A DNA stretch of 64,000 bases. It comes from Geotalea sp. SG265 (lineage in GTDB: Bacteria; Desulfobacterota; Desulfuromonadia; Geobacterales; Geobacteraceae). The notes under the pieces were generated by a model. That model made no database searches. It was not told where the DNA came from and saw only the letters and a list, made by a program, of their open reading frames with translations. Each line of letters begins with the position of its first letter. Within the stretch, counting starts at the first letter, position 1. Location of the stretch: NCBI RefSeq assembly GCF_022808985.1, contig NZ_JAKZFT010000001.1:458471-522470 (forward strand), read 5' to 3'. The translations under genes were made by a program, and so were the position numbers. This document shows positions 1 through 9,513 of the stretch, piece after piece.

Positions 1-166
1 CGAAACCGACGTTTGCCGCATCAGCCGCCTCCCTGATGATGTAGTCGCAGGCCTCCTGGCCGCTTTGGCAGTACAGGGCAGTAAAGCCGTTTTTTTCCAG
101 CGAGCTTACAGCCTTCCTGCATTTCTGTTCGAAAGTCCAGTCCATCAGTTCTTTACTTTGACTCAT
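1..166 (-). CDS. LUD-domain (LutC/YkgG-like) protein, N-terminal part only
   Basis: The reading frame starts with ATG at 166 and runs off the left edge of the window. It is preceded by a good ribosome site (AAAGGTGG). The visible 55 residues begin MSQSKELMDWTFEQKCRKAV and continue through LEKNGFTALYC and an EACDYI stretch. This resembles the start of LUD-domain proteins of the LutC/YkgG type, where an N-terminal helix leads into a Rossmann-like segment. LUD proteins occur with lactate-oxidation Fe-S proteins, but many single-domain members have no known substrate. The domain core lies outside the window, so the family call rests on a short N-terminus. It is co-oriented with the flavoprotein gene 69 bp upstream and could share its transcript. 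Confidence 0.5.
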   Translation of the reverse strand, partial: MSQSKELMDWTFEQKCRKAVSSLEKNGFTALYCQSGQEACDYIIREAADAANVGF

Positions 167-235
167 TGTAACCACCTTTCCATAAAGCTCGTGCAACGTG
201 TCCGGGAATGATCTTTCCCGGTGACAATGCCCGGT

Positions 236-904
236 CTATTTGCCTAATCTCTGCCAATACTCGTATTCGTAATGCCAGAAATCCTTCATGAAATCGACCA
301 GTCCCCGCATGTAGGCGGCTAGGGCCAGCTTTGCCCCCGCCTGATCGGCATATTCCTTCTTTTCCAAAGCGGCACGGTAGAGTTCGCCCCCCAGAGCCGT
401 TGCCTTGGCGAACAGCTGGTCCTGGTTGGGAAAGAGCCGTTCTCCGGCCATGGAAGAGCCGACTCCTCCGACCGACCATGCCCCCAGCAGCCCTACCACC
501 CGCTCCATGTAGTTCAGCACCTGGTCATCCCCACCGCCGCCGGAAGACTCCACCACGACACCGTATTTCCCCTCCATGGCCAGGCAGTGGATGAGGCCGC
601 AGCAGCGGTCGAAAAGGGCCTTCATTTGGGCGGAAACGCTCATGATGTAATTGGGGCTGGCGAGGATGAAGCCGTCGCACGCTAGAAGCTGCTCCTTGAG
701 CGCCTCGAAATTGTCCGGAATGGGGCATTTCCCCGTCTTGTGGCAGCAGTCGCAACCAATGCAGGGATTGACCGTGATCTTCGACAACTGCACCACCTCG
801 ACGCTGCCGCCGGCGGCCGTGAGTCCATCCACCACCTTATCCAAGAGAATGGCCGTGTTGCCCCGGTCGCCGTGGGGACTGCCGTTAATTGCCAGAAATT
901 TCAT
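236..904 (-). CDS. flavodoxin-fold NAD(P)H-dependent oxidoreductase / iron-sulfur flavoprotein
   Basis: A 222-aa protein with the flavodoxin-like FMN-binding fold. It begins MKFLAINGSPHGDRGNT, where the GSP-x-GNT loop binds FMN phosphate, followed by a Cys cluster (NPCIGCDCCHKTGKC, residues about 47-61) as in iron-sulfur flavoproteins and related NADPH-dependent FMN reductases. An ILASPNY motif near residue 80 is the usual second FMN loop. Iron-sulfur flavoproteins of anaerobes transfer electrons, for example in oxygen or peroxide detoxification; the substrate here cannot be read from sequence. The ATG at 904 has a strong ribosome site (CTAGGAGGAGATC). The extra length after the core, rich in Tyr and Trp at the C-terminus, is unusual for a minimal flavodoxin. 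Confidence 0.8.
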   Translation of the reverse strand: MKFLAINGSPHGDRGNTAILLDKVVDGLTAAGGSVEVVQLSKITVNPCIGCDCCHKTGKCPIPDNFEALKEQLLACDGFILASPNYIMSVSAQMKALFDRCCGLIHCLAMEGKYGVVVESSGGGGDDQVLNYMERVVGLLGAWSVGGVGSSMAGERLFPNQDQLFAKATALGGELYRAALEKKEYADQAGAKLALAAYMRGLVDFMKDFWHYEYEYWQRLGK

Positions 905-938
905 GATCTCCTCCTAGGAGCTGTCCCAGCGGATGCAT

Positions 939-1040
939 AAAAAGCTCCAGCTGCAAGGCTTGCGAACTCGCCCGAATGAGGCATAGCAGCGCTATGCCGC
1001 AGTGAGAAAGAGCGAGCGTAACGCAGCAGATGGACTTTTT
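939..1040. repeat. intergenic palindromic element A
   Basis: About 100 bp fills the gap between gpmI and the flavoprotein gene. At its centre is a perfect 8-bp inverted repeat with a 3-nt loop (GGCATAGC at 980-987, GCTATGCC at 991-998). The outer ends begin AAAAAGCTCC and finish GGACTTTTT, giving an imperfect dyad across the element. The layout (terminal arms, internal arms, central perfect hairpin) matches element B at 5475-5592 although the sequences differ. It could act as a bidirectional transcription stop or be a mobile REP/MITE-like unit. Confidence 0.6.
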
Positions 1041-2586
1041 AGGCATTCGCCATAAGACTTTTGCCGGTCATTTCCTTGGGCTTCTCCACCCCCAGAATCT
1101 CCAGCATGGTCGGCGCGATGTCGGCAAGGATCGCCGGATGCAGTTTCACCGATTTGCGCGTGTCGTCCACCAGGATGAAGGGGACCAAGTCGCAGGTGTG
1201 GGCGGTGTGGGGTCCGCCGTTCTCGTCGACCATCATTTCCGCATTGCCATGGTCGGCGGTTATGATGGCACGCCCACCAAGGCTCAGGACCTTCGCCACC
1301 AGCCTGCCGACACACTCGTCCACCGCCTCGACCGCCTTTACTGCGGCATCAAGCATGCCCGTATGGCCCACCATATCTGCATTGGCGAAATTGAGGATGA
1401 TGACATCATAAATATCCTGATCGAGCCGCTTGAGGAGCTCTTCGGTCACCGGGTAAGCACTCATTTCCGGCTTCTGGTCATAGGTTGCAACCTCCTTGGG
1501 AGAGGGGATCAGTGCCCTATCCTCGCCCGGAAAAGGAACCTCGCTGCCGCCGTTGAAGAAGAAGGTGACGTGGGCATATTTTTCCGTTTCGGCGATGCGC
1601 AGCTGCTTAAGCCCAGCCTTGCCCAGCACATCCCCCAGGATGTTCTTCAGTTCCTCGGGACCAAAGGCGACCGGCAGACCGAAGGTTTCATCGTAGGTGG
1701 TCATGCAGGCGTAAGAGGCAAGCTTCGGCCAGCAGGGGCGCTGAAAGCCGCTGAAGGCAGTGTCGGTGAGGCTGCGGGTGATCTCCCGGGCGCGGTCCGA
1801 GCGGTAGTTGAAGAAAATGAAACCGTCCCTCTCGGCAATCCTGCCGATTGCAGCACCATCCCGGGTAATGATCGAAGGGATGACGAATTCGTCGGTGACG
1901 CCGTTCCCATAGCTCTTCTCGATGGCTGCCGCCGCGGAAGGGTACTCTTCTCCCTCGCCGCAGACCATGGCCCGATACGCTTTCTCGACCCGCTCCCAGC
2001 GATTGTCCCGATCCATGGCATAGTAGCGGCCGATAACCGTGGCGATGCGGCCGCAGCCAATCTTCGCTATCTCTGCCTCAAGCTGAGCCAGGTAATCTGC
2101 GCCACTTTGGGGGGGAGTGTCACGGCCGTCCAGCAGGCAGTGGACAAAGACCTCGTTCACTCCCTGCTGCTTCGCCAATTTCAGAAGTGCGTAGAGATGG
2201 GTATTGTGGGAATGGACGCCGCCGTCGGAAAGGAGCCCGGCAAGGTGGAGCCTGCCGCCGGCAGCCTTGGTCTTGGCGATGCAGTCGAGAAGAACGGGAT
2301 TGGTAAAGAAATCGCCGTCGTCGATGGCCTTGGAAATGCGCGTCAGGTCCTGATAAACGATACGCCCGGCGCCAATGTTCAGATGCCCCACCTCCGAGTT
2401 GCCCATCTGCCCCTCGGGGAGCCCCACCGACATGCCGGAAGTCCCCATCCGGGTGCAGGGATACTCGGCGCAGAGCCGGTCCATGTTTGGGGTCAGCGCC
2501 TGGGCAATGGCGTTGTTATCGGAGTTGGGATTGATCCCCCAACCATCGAGGATCATGAGCAATAAGGGCTGTTTCGGCATCGGCAT
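1039..2586 (-). CDS. gpmI: 2,3-bisphosphoglycerate-independent phosphoglycerate mutase
   Basis: A 515-aa enzyme interconverting 3- and 2-phosphoglycerate in glycolysis and gluconeogenesis; it uses Mn and a phosphoserine intermediate rather than 2,3-BPG. Family landmarks are the N-terminal LMILDGWG metal-binding stretch, the catalytic Ser in [26 protein letters not shown] near residue 270, [12 protein letters not shown], and the C-terminal ADHGNAE and [11 protein letters not shown] metal ligands. The length is normal for the alkaline-phosphatase-superfamily enzyme (about 510 aa). It starts at the ATG after an AAGGAGAATGCC site and is the last gene of the proB-proA-nadD-rsfS-rlmH-gpmI run on the minus strand. 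Confidence 0.97.
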   Translation of the reverse strand: MPMPKQPLLLMILDGWGINPNSDNNAIAQALTPNMDRLCAEYPCTRMGTSGMSVGLPEGQMGNSEVGHLNIGAGRIVYQDLTRISKAIDDGDFFTNPVLLDCIAKTKAAGGRLHLAGLLSDGGVHSHNTHLYALLKLAKQQGVNEVFVHCLLDGRDTPPQSGADYLAQLEAEIAKIGCGRIATVIGRYYAMDRDNRWERVEKAYRAMVCGEGEEYPSAAAAIEKSYGNGVTDEFVIPSIITRDGAAIGRIAERDGFIFFNYRSDRAREITRSLTDTAFSGFQRPCWPKLASYACMTTYDETFGLPVAFGPEELKNILGDVLGKAGLKQLRIAETEKYAHVTFFFNGGSEVPFPGEDRALIPSPKEVATYDQKPEMSAYPVTEELLKRLDQDIYDVIILNFANADMVGHTGMLDAAVKAVEAVDECVGRLVAKVLSLGGRAIITADHGNAEMMVDENGGPHTAHTCDLVPFILVDDTRKSVKLHPAILADIAPTMLEILGVEKPKEMTGKSLMANA

Positions 2587-2671
2587 TCTCCTTGGACAGA
2601 ATTATAAAACAAAGGAAGGTCCACAGATCAACCGGATTCCATCAATGCATCGGTATAACCTGCGGATTGAA

Positions 2672-3133
2672 TCAATGATGATACGGTTCGCCGTTGATAA
2701 TGGTAAAGCCCCGGTAGATTTGCTCCAGCAGGAAGATGCGCACCATCTGGTGTGTGAAAGTCATGCGCGAAAGGGCAATGGTCTTGAAGGCCCTGGAGCG
2801 GAAGGCCTCGCTGAAGCCGTAAGCGCCGCCAACCGCAAAGACCAGTTCCTGGGTGCCGCCATCCCGATTTGACTCCAGGAAACGGGCCAGTTCCGGCGAG
2901 GTCAGCTGCTCTCCCCGCTCGTCAAGAAGGACCAGGCGCGCGTTCTTCGGCAGGAGCTTCAGGAGTCGCTCCCCCTCCCGCTCGCGCATGGCCTCGGCAG
3001 CGGCCCCCTTCTCCTCTCTTGCTTCGGCAAAATCGATGGCCATGTACCGACCGATGCGTCCCGCATATTCATCGATACCTCGCCTTACCCACTCCTCCTG
3101 GGTTTTGCCGACCCAGAGGACCTTGAGCCTCAT
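2672..3133 (-). CDS. rlmH: 23S rRNA pseudouridine-1915 N3-methyltransferase
   Basis: A 153-aa SPOUT-class methyltransferase that modifies pseudouridine 1915 in helix 69 of 23S rRNA. The start MRLKVLWVGKTQEEWV, the LLDERGEQLTSPELA segment, the knotted SAM-binding loop FAVGGAYGF, and the ending YRGFTIINGEPYHH are all typical of RlmH. It overlaps the end of rsfS by 4 bp (ATGA), so the two are translationally coupled. That pairing with rsfS is widely conserved. Confidence 0.97.
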   Translation of the reverse strand: MRLKVLWVGKTQEEWVRRGIDEYAGRIGRYMAIDFAEAREEKGAAAEAMREREGERLLKLLPKNARLVLLDERGEQLTSPELARFLESNRDGGTQELVFAVGGAYGFSEAFRSRAFKTIALSRMTFTHQMVRIFLLEQIYRGFTIINGEPYHH

Positions 3134-3516
3134 CGTTCCTTGTCTTCCCAGAGGTATTCTTCAGGGATTTCCACCAGTGGGCAAGCGCTCCACATCTCGT
3201 CCAGGTTGTAGTGGCGGCGCACCTCTTCCTGGAAAACATGCAGGATGACATCGCCGTAATCGATGATAATCCAGCGTCCCTCCTGCATTCCTTCGATGTC
3301 CAGCGCCTTGCCGAACTTCTTCAGTCCCTGGCGTACCGAATCGGCAATGGCCTGGGTTTGCTTGTCGGAGCGACCAGTGGCCAGCACCAGGTAATCGGCT
3401 ATGGTGGAGTGCCTGCTTATCTCGAAAATTTTAACATCCAGGGCTTTTTTGTCCAAGGCGAGTGCCGCACACTGGATGGCCCGTTCCTTTGAATCTAGTA
3501 CTTTATTATCGAGCAT
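3130..3516 (-). CDS. rsfS: ribosomal silencing factor RsfS
   Basis: A 128-aa YbeB/Iojap-family protein that binds ribosomal protein L14 and blocks 30S-50S joining when nutrients are short. Family features are the AALALDKKALDVKIFEI opening, TIADYLVLATGRSDKQTQAI, and IIIDYGDVILHVFQEEVR. The N-terminus overlaps the end of nadD by 11 bp, and the C-terminus overlaps rlmH by 4 bp. The adjacency to nadD is conserved in many bacteria. Confidence 0.95.
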   Translation of the reverse strand: MLDNKVLDSKERAIQCAALALDKKALDVKIFEISRHSTIADYLVLATGRSDKQTQAIADSVRQGLKKFGKALDIEGMQEGRWIIIDYGDVILHVFQEEVRRHYNLDEMWSACPLVEIPEEYLWEDKER

Positions 3517-4156
3517 CGTTGTAAATCCTCTGTTCCTTTATATATTGCTCCACGGCTGCAGGAAGCAGGTATTTTATGGAGCGCCCCTGGCGGGCCAGTC
3601 GGCGGATTTCACTTGAAGAAATATCCAGAAGGGTCCCAGAAACGGCGTAAACTGAATTCCCTGAACAGTGTTCGAGGCGTTTTTCTGCGACATGATAAGT
3701 GAACTGATCAGCTATGGCAGCGGGGAGCGCCTGATCAAGGGGATCAGCGAGGGCGCCGGGGCGCGATACCACCACCAGGTTGCAGAGGCAGAAAATTTCC
3801 GCGTATTCTCGCCACGAGCCGATATCGAGAAAGGAATCGCTGCCGATGATGAAGAAGAACTCGTCGCTGGGAAACGTGCCATGTAGCTCCTGCAGCGTGT
3901 GGATAGAATAGGAGGTCCCGCCACGTCTCCCCTCCAGGTCGGAGACGGTAAAGCAAGGGTTGTCGGCAATGGCCAGCCGCACCATCTCATAACGGACCTT
4001 GAAAGAGAGTTCCCCGGCCAGGAGCTTGTGTGGCGGTGAAGCGGTCGGCATGAACATCACCCGCTCCAGGTCGAGGCGGTCCCGCACCTCCTCGGCAATG
4101 CGCAGATGTGCATTGTGGATGGGATTGAAGGTACCGCCAAGGATACCGATCCTCAC
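3506..4156 (-). CDS. nadD: nicotinate-nucleotide adenylyltransferase
   Basis: Transfers AMP from ATP to nicotinate mononucleotide, the penultimate step of NAD synthesis. The nucleotidyltransferase signature GGTFNPIHNAHLRIAEE lies at the N-terminus, and LLDISSSEIRRLARQGRSIKYLLP supplies the second ATP motif, ISSxxIR. The frame stays open to an ATG at 4216, but that start would overlap the end of proA by 26 bp and add 20 residues with no family counterpart. The GTG at 4154-4156 places the protein (216 aa) exactly at the VRIGILGGTFNP start and has a G-rich ribosome site (AGGGGGG). Confidence 0.93.
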   Translation of the reverse strand: MRIGILGGTFNPIHNAHLRIAEEVRDRLDLERVMFMPTASPPHKLLAGELSFKVRYEMVRLAIADNPCFTVSDLEGRRGGTSYSIHTLQELHGTFPSDEFFFIIGSDSFLDIGSWREYAEIFCLCNLVVVSRPGALADPLDQALPAAIADQFTYHVAEKRLEHCSGNSVYAVSGTLLDISSSEIRRLARQGRSIKYLLPAAVEQYIKEQRIYNDAR

Positions 4157-4190
4157 GCCACGCCCCCCTGCACTGTCTGGCGGTCGCCGG

Positions 4191-5450
4191 TCACTGCCGG
4201 ATCTGCCCTTCACCATAGACGATGAATTTGGTGGTGGTCAGGTCCTCCAGCCCCATGGGGCCGAAGGAATGGAGCTTGGTGGTGGAGATGCCTATTTCCG
4301 CACCAAGGCCGAGCTGATTGCCATCGGAAAAGCGGGTCGAGGCATTGACCAGGACGACGCTGGAGTTGACCTCCCGTAGAAAACGTTGGGAGTTGCCATA
4401 ATCGCTGGTGATGATCGCTTCCGTGTGCAACGATCCGTATTTATTGATATGGGCGATCGCTTCGTCCATATCGTCCACCACCCGGACCGCCAGGATCAGT
4501 TCCAGGTATTCCGCGTACCAGTCCTCTTCAGTGGCAGGCGTCGCTTCCGGGGCGAACTGGCGAAAGGCATCGTCACCACGCAACTCCACCTTGAGCGTTG
4601 CAAGGGCCTCGTGAATGCGGGGAATGAATGTCTCCGCCAAGTCTTTATGAATAAGAAGCGTTTCCAGGGCATTGCAGACCCCCGGTCGCTGGGTCTTGGA
4701 GTTGACGATGATCCGCTCGGCCATATCGAAATCGGCCGTAGCATCAACAAAGATATGGCAGACCCCCTTGTAGTGCTTGATGACAGGGATCTTCGAGTTT
4801 TCCACGACGAAACGGATCAGGCTCTCCCCACCACGGGGAATGATAACGTCGATGAATTCCTCCTGTTTGAGCATCTCCGTCACCCCTTCCCGCTCAGGAA
4901 AGGGAATGAGCGAGAGGGCAGCAGCCGGAATATTAAGCTTGCCCATTTCCCTCTGGAGCAGCCCGGCGATGGCCACGTTGGAATGGATCGCCTCGGACCC
5001 GCCGCGCAGGACCACGGCATTGCCCGCCTTGAGGCAAAGTGCTGCCGCATCGGAGGTCACGTTGGGGCGCGACTCGTAGATGATGCCGATGACACCGAGG
5101 GGAATGCGCATCTTGCCGACGGTGATCTCATTGGGGCGCTTCCACATCCGCGTCACCTCCCCCACCGGATCGGGCAGGGCGGCCACTTCACGCAAGCCAT
5201 CCGCCATGGCCTTGATGCGGGCCTCATTGAGCATCAACCGGTCAAGCATGGCGGCAGACAGACCCTTCTGTTCTCCCGCCGCCAGGTCCTTGGCGTTCTC
5301 CTCGATAATGCTCCGGGCATTGTCTTCCAAGGCCTGCGCCATCCTGAGCAGCAATTCGTTCTTGGCGGCGGAGGACAGCCGGGCCATGGCAATGGACGCC
5401 GCTCTGGCCTCACTCGCTATTTTTTGTATTTTTTCGGCAACAGTCATCAT
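4191..5450 (-). CDS. proA: glutamate-5-semialdehyde dehydrogenase (gamma-glutamyl phosphate reductase)
   Basis: A 419-aa NADPH-dependent enzyme of proline synthesis that reduces gamma-glutamyl phosphate made by ProB. It has the aldehyde dehydrogenase fold: PLGVIGIIYESRPNVTSDAA near residue 115, the LRGGSEAIHSN loop, the catalytic Cys in KTQRPGVCNALETLL, and the C-terminal FGPMGLEDLTTTKF. There are two consecutive ATG codons at the start after GGGGAAGA; either could be used. It lies downstream of proB in the same orientation, separated by palindromic element B. Confidence 0.97.
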   Translation of the reverse strand: MMTVAEKIQKIASEARAASIAMARLSSAAKNELLLRMAQALEDNARSIIEENAKDLAAGEQKGLSAAMLDRLMLNEARIKAMADGLREVAALPDPVGEVTRMWKRPNEITVGKMRIPLGVIGIIYESRPNVTSDAAALCLKAGNAVVLRGGSEAIHSNVAIAGLLQREMGKLNIPAAALSLIPFPEREGVTEMLKQEEFIDVIIPRGGESLIRFVVENSKIPVIKHYKGVCHIFVDATADFDMAERIIVNSKTQRPGVCNALETLLIHKDLAETFIPRIHEALATLKVELRGDDAFRQFAPEATPATEEDWYAEYLELILAVRVVDDMDEAIAHINKYGSLHTEAIITSDYGNSQRFLREVNSSVVLVNASTRFSDGNQLGLGAEIGISTTKLHSFGPMGLEDLTTTKFIVYGEGQIRQ

Positions 5451-5474
5451 TCTTCCCCTATCTCCGCAGCTTCA

Positions 5475-5592
5475 GAAATGTGGATTTTCCGATAAACACA
5501 AGGCGCCTGAGGGATCGCACGGAGGCGTACATCTGTACGCCGCACACGGGATCCCGAAAGGCAACGCCGTGATTGCGGAAAAGCCGCATTTC
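5475..5592. repeat. intergenic palindromic element B
   Basis: A 118-bp imperfect palindrome lies between proB and proA. The ends GAAATGTGGATTTTCCG (5475-5491) and CGGAAAAGCCGCATTTC (5576-5592) are inverted copies matching at 15 of 17 positions. The centre is a perfect 8-bp stem with a 2-nt loop (GGCGTACA TC TGTACGCC, 5524-5541). The right end runs into the proB stop codon. Read as RNA it would form a long hairpin within the proBA transcript. It has the same design as element A at 939-1040 and looks like a REP/MITE-type unit. Confidence 0.7.
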
Positions 5593-6718
5593 ACAGCACC
5601 ACTAAGTTGTCGCGGTGGATGACATCATCCCCATACCTATATCCAAGTATCCCTTCGATCTCGGCACTCTTGTGTCCGGCGATCAATTCCATCTCCCGAC
5701 TGGAGTAGTCGGTGATGCCCCGGGCGAATTCGGTACCGTCGGGGGTGCAGATCCTGACACAGGCCCCCCGGTCGAATTTTCCCTCCACCCGGATCACGCC
5801 GGACGGGAGCAAGCTCCTGCCTTGCTGGGAAAGGACCTTGAAGGCACCACTATCGACAAAAACCCGGCCTACGGTCCTTTGGGTATAGGCGATCCAGTGC
5901 TTGCGCCGGTTGAGGCTGACCTCTGCCGGAAGGAACAGCGTCCCCACCTCTTCCCCGGTCAGAACCCGTTCCAGATTGCCGGGCTGCCTGCCGTTGATCA
6001 TCAGCGCGGGCACACCCGACCTTCCTACCTTCTTGGCAGCGGCGATTTTTGTCGCCATGCCGCCGGTGCCAACCGATGTACCGCTTCCCCCCGCCGCACG
6101 CTCCGTCTCCTTGGTAATTGAACGAATCAGGTGGATAAGTTTGGCAGCAGGATCAGTGCGGGGATCGGCCGTATGAAAACCGTCAATATCGGTAAGAATG
6201 ACCAGCAGCTGGGCCTCCACCAGGTTGGTCACCAGGGCCGAGAGGTTATCGTTGTCGCCGAATTTTATCTCGTCCACCGCCACCGTGTCGTTCTCGTTGA
6301 TAATGGGAATGATTCCGCATTCAAGGAGGGTATCGATGGTCGCCCGGGCATTTAGGAAACGGGGCCTGCTCGCCAGGTCGTCGCGGGTCAGAAGCAGCTG
6401 TGCGACCTTGATGCCGTGGCCGGCAAAGTTCTCTTCGTAGGCACGCATCAGCTTCGACTGGCCGATTGCCGCCGCCGCCTGCTTCTGGGGAATGGTCCGC
6501 GGCCGGTCCGCCAACCCCAGCTCTCTTCTTCCAGCAGCAACGGCACCCGATGAAACGAGAATGACCTCGATGCCATGCTCCCGGAACCCCACCAACTCAG
6601 CGGCCAGATCCTTGATGCGCTCCATGTCAAGGCCATTGCCCACGGAGGTGATTACACCGCTGCCGATCTTTATGACGACGCGCTTTACCTTTTTCAGAAT
6701 TTCTTTTCGCACGAGCAC
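5591..6718 (-). CDS. proB: glutamate 5-kinase with C-terminal PUA domain
   Basis: A 375-aa first enzyme of proline synthesis. The amino-acid-kinase domain covers roughly residues 1-260: [25 protein letters not shown], the [18 protein letters not shown] substrate loop, and [16 protein letters not shown] domain follows ([19 protein letters not shown] to the end), as in full-length enzymes such as E. coli ProB. It is the first gene of the minus-strand run that passes through proA, nadD, rsfS and rlmH to gpmI. Divergent transcription from the DUF2062 gene leaves 143 bp for promoters. Confidence 0.97.
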   Translation of the reverse strand: MLVRKEILKKVKRVVIKIGSGVITSVGNGLDMERIKDLAAELVGFREHGIEVILVSSGAVAAGRRELGLADRPRTIPQKQAAAAIGQSKLMRAYEENFAGHGIKVAQLLLTRDDLASRPRFLNARATIDTLLECGIIPIINENDTVAVDEIKFGDNDNLSALVTNLVEAQLLVILTDIDGFHTADPRTDPAAKLIHLIRSITKETERAAGGSGTSVGTGGMATKIAAAKKVGRSGVPALMINGRQPGNLERVLTGEEVGTLFLPAEVSLNRRKHWIAYTQRTVGRVFVDSGAFKVLSQQGRSLLPSGVIRVEGKFDRGACVRICTPDGTEFARGITDYSSREMELIAGHKSAEIEGILGYRYGDDVIHRDNLVVL

Positions 6719-6861
6719 GTACCCGGACCCTGATTTAAAGATATCTTTAATAGCATGTTTGGCGATCTATGGCAAACGGTCATGAGCAAACCGGACAGTT
6801 TCACGTTGACAAACCGCTGGGGGGATTTTAGACTGTTCGCCTGCCGGACAAGGAGCGCTAC

Positions 6862-7344
6862 TTGCTTAACAAGGATCTCTGGAAGAAGAAAATCAAGGCC
6901 ATACTATCACTGGACAGCCACCCGGGCCATATATCGGCAGGCTTCGCCGTCGGTGTCTTCATCAGCTTCACCCCGTTCTTCGGTCTCCACACCCCCCTGG
7001 CCATTGCCGCCGCCTTCGTTTTCCGCCTCAACAAGCTCACCTGCATCACCGGAGCCTGGGTCAACACCCCGATCACAGTCATCCCCATTCTCGGGCTCAG
7101 CTATAAGCTGGGGAGGATGCTGCGCGGCCTTCCCTCTGCCGAATTGCACACCACCAGCCTGCAATGGCGGTACCTGGAAAAGCATGCATCGTCCCTGCTG
7201 CTCGGCACCTCGATCCTCGGTTTCATTGCCGCCATTTTCGCCTATTTCATCTGTTATTACCTGGTGCTGCGTTTCAGGCAGAAGGACGAAACATTGGCGG
7301 AACTTGCCAACGAAATGGAAGAAACGGGCGAAGACGTGGAATAA
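6862..7344 (+). CDS. DUF2062 membrane protein
   Basis: A 160-aa inner-membrane protein of the DUF2062 family. Hallmarks are GHISAGFAVGVFISFTPFFG, followed by GAWVNTPITVIPILGLSYKLG and two C-terminal hydrophobic segments (about residues 100-140) with an acidic tail. The function is not established; members often sit beside cell-envelope or lipid genes. It appears to start at TTG 6862, because a clear ribosome site (AAGGAG, 6850-6855) lies just upstream and no in-frame ATG fits. It is transcribed divergently from proB. Confidence 0.8.
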   Translation: MLNKDLWKKKIKAILSLDSHPGHISAGFAVGVFISFTPFFGLHTPLAIAAAFVFRLNKLTCITGAWVNTPITVIPILGLSYKLGRMLRGLPSAELHTTSLQWRYLEKHASSLLLGTSILGFIAAIFAYFICYYLVLRFRQKDETLAELANEMEETGEDVE

Positions 7345-7645
7345 AAAAAAGTTCTTCAGACATTTTCGGAAAGGCAGTCGTGGCATCGGGAGAGAGCGAC
7401 GAGCTACAGCGGCAAGCGGATACCCGCCGCATGTGGAACGGAGAGGGACCCCGCCAATCCAAGCATCATGCGCTATTACGCGGGCGACACCGCAAGGTCC
7501 GCAGCTGTGGCGACAGAGCGAACGGACGATGTCGCGACTGGCTTCTATTCCGCATATTCCACAGAATTCCCGGAAGAACATAAAAAAAAGGACCGGGGTC
7601 ACTCCCCAGCCCTTGATCATTCAGCGGCAAGACTTTTCCGACCGG
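7345..7645. other. 301-bp convergent intergenic region
   Basis: Lies between the converging DUF2062 and pit genes. I see no credible gene. The only structure found is the minus-strand terminator at 7582-7612. A run of seven A residues follows the DUF2062 stop codon, without a clear hairpin for the plus strand. Confidence 0.6.
7582..7612 (-). terminator. Rho-independent terminator of the pit operon
   Basis: Read on the minus strand, GGGCTGGGG and CCCCGGTCC form a 9-bp stem (with G-T pairs) around an AGTGA loop, immediately followed by eight T residues. It lies 34 bp beyond the pit stop codon. Confidence 0.85.
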
Positions 7646-8639
<994 letters not shown>

Positions 8640-8647
<8 letters not shown>

Positions 8648-9257
8648 TTTTTACCACCACGCTTTCCAGAATATTGGCGGCGTCCTCGCATTTGTCGGTA
8701 GCCCTTTCCAGGGTCTCGTAGATTTCCTTCCACTTGATGAGCTGAATGGGGTCCTTTTCCTCATCGAAAAGGCGGCTGATCGCTTCGCGACAAACCCTGT
8801 CCGCTTCGTTTTCCAGCGCATTCACCTCGACACAGTACTCACTGATCGGCTCCAGCTTGCCCCCCAGGAGGGCAACCGTCTTGTCGATGGTCTGGCAGGA
8901 CTTGAGGATGAGAAAAGCCAGTTCCTTCGCCTCCGGGGTCGGTTTTTCCACGTTGTACATGACCACCCGTTGAGCCGAGGCATCGATCAGGTCGAGGATA
9001 TCGTCGAGGGCCGAGGAGAGCGCATAGATGTCTTCCCGGTCAAAGGGGGTGACGAAACTTTTGTTCAACTTCTTGATGATGTCGTGAGTCAGGGAGTCTC
9101 CCTTGTGCTCCACATCCTTGATGCGCCGCTGACTGGTGGCCGGATCGTTGAAACCATCCAGCATATCTTTCAGCAATTCGGCACCCTCGACGATATTGCT
9201 TGTCATTTCCTTGAACATGTTGAAAAATTTCTCGTCTTTGGGAATCAGCCCAAACAT
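8640..9257 (-). CDS. DUF47 (PhoU-like) phosphate-transport accessory protein
   Basis: A 205-aa all-helical cytosolic protein of the DUF47/TIGR00153 family, distantly related to PhoU. It has FFNMFKEMTSNIVEGAELL at the start and a DIYALSSALDDILDLIDA helix with the acidic metal-binding pattern E/DxxxD. Such genes are nearly always paired with pit, as here, and are thought to regulate PiT transport; that role is inferred from pairing. It is the first gene of the two-gene operon. A possible Pho-box-like repeat lies about 95 bp upstream. Confidence 0.9.
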
Positions 9258-9350
9258 GCCGCTACCTCCGGACGGCCCAGAGCATCCTGAACCTGTATAT
9301 TTATAAAACTCGTAGTAAATAGCATAAATTCGCCATGGTGCCCACTTAAA

Positions 9351-9367
9351 TGTTACAAATTTGTCAC
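9351..9367 (-). promoter_or_regulatory. possible Pho-box-like repeat upstream of DUF47-pit
   Basis: On the minus strand TGACA (9366-9362) and TAACA (9355-9351) are direct repeats with an 11-bp period, the spacing PhoB sites use. The same bases also read as an imperfect inverted repeat (GTTACAAA/TTTGTCAC), so another regulator could use it. The call rests on spacing plus the phosphate-transport operon downstream. Confidence 0.3.
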
Positions 9368-9513
9368 GGCGAGTGTTTATTTACAGGAAGTCGCAGCTGT
9401 CCCCCTTTTTACCCAAGCTTATCCCCCCTGTGCACCTTTATTTCCCCCTTGCTTTTGCCTGACGCTTCGCTTATCGTGCTATCCGCTACAGCATCAAAGG
9501 AGACCACGCCCAG

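Noticed and set aside
1030..2565. A 511-codon plus-strand frame opposite gpmI, and similar long frames opposite proA, thiC-like and the hydrogenase-like regulator genes
   Set aside because: All mirror genes with clear family motifs; they are antisense artefacts of high GC.
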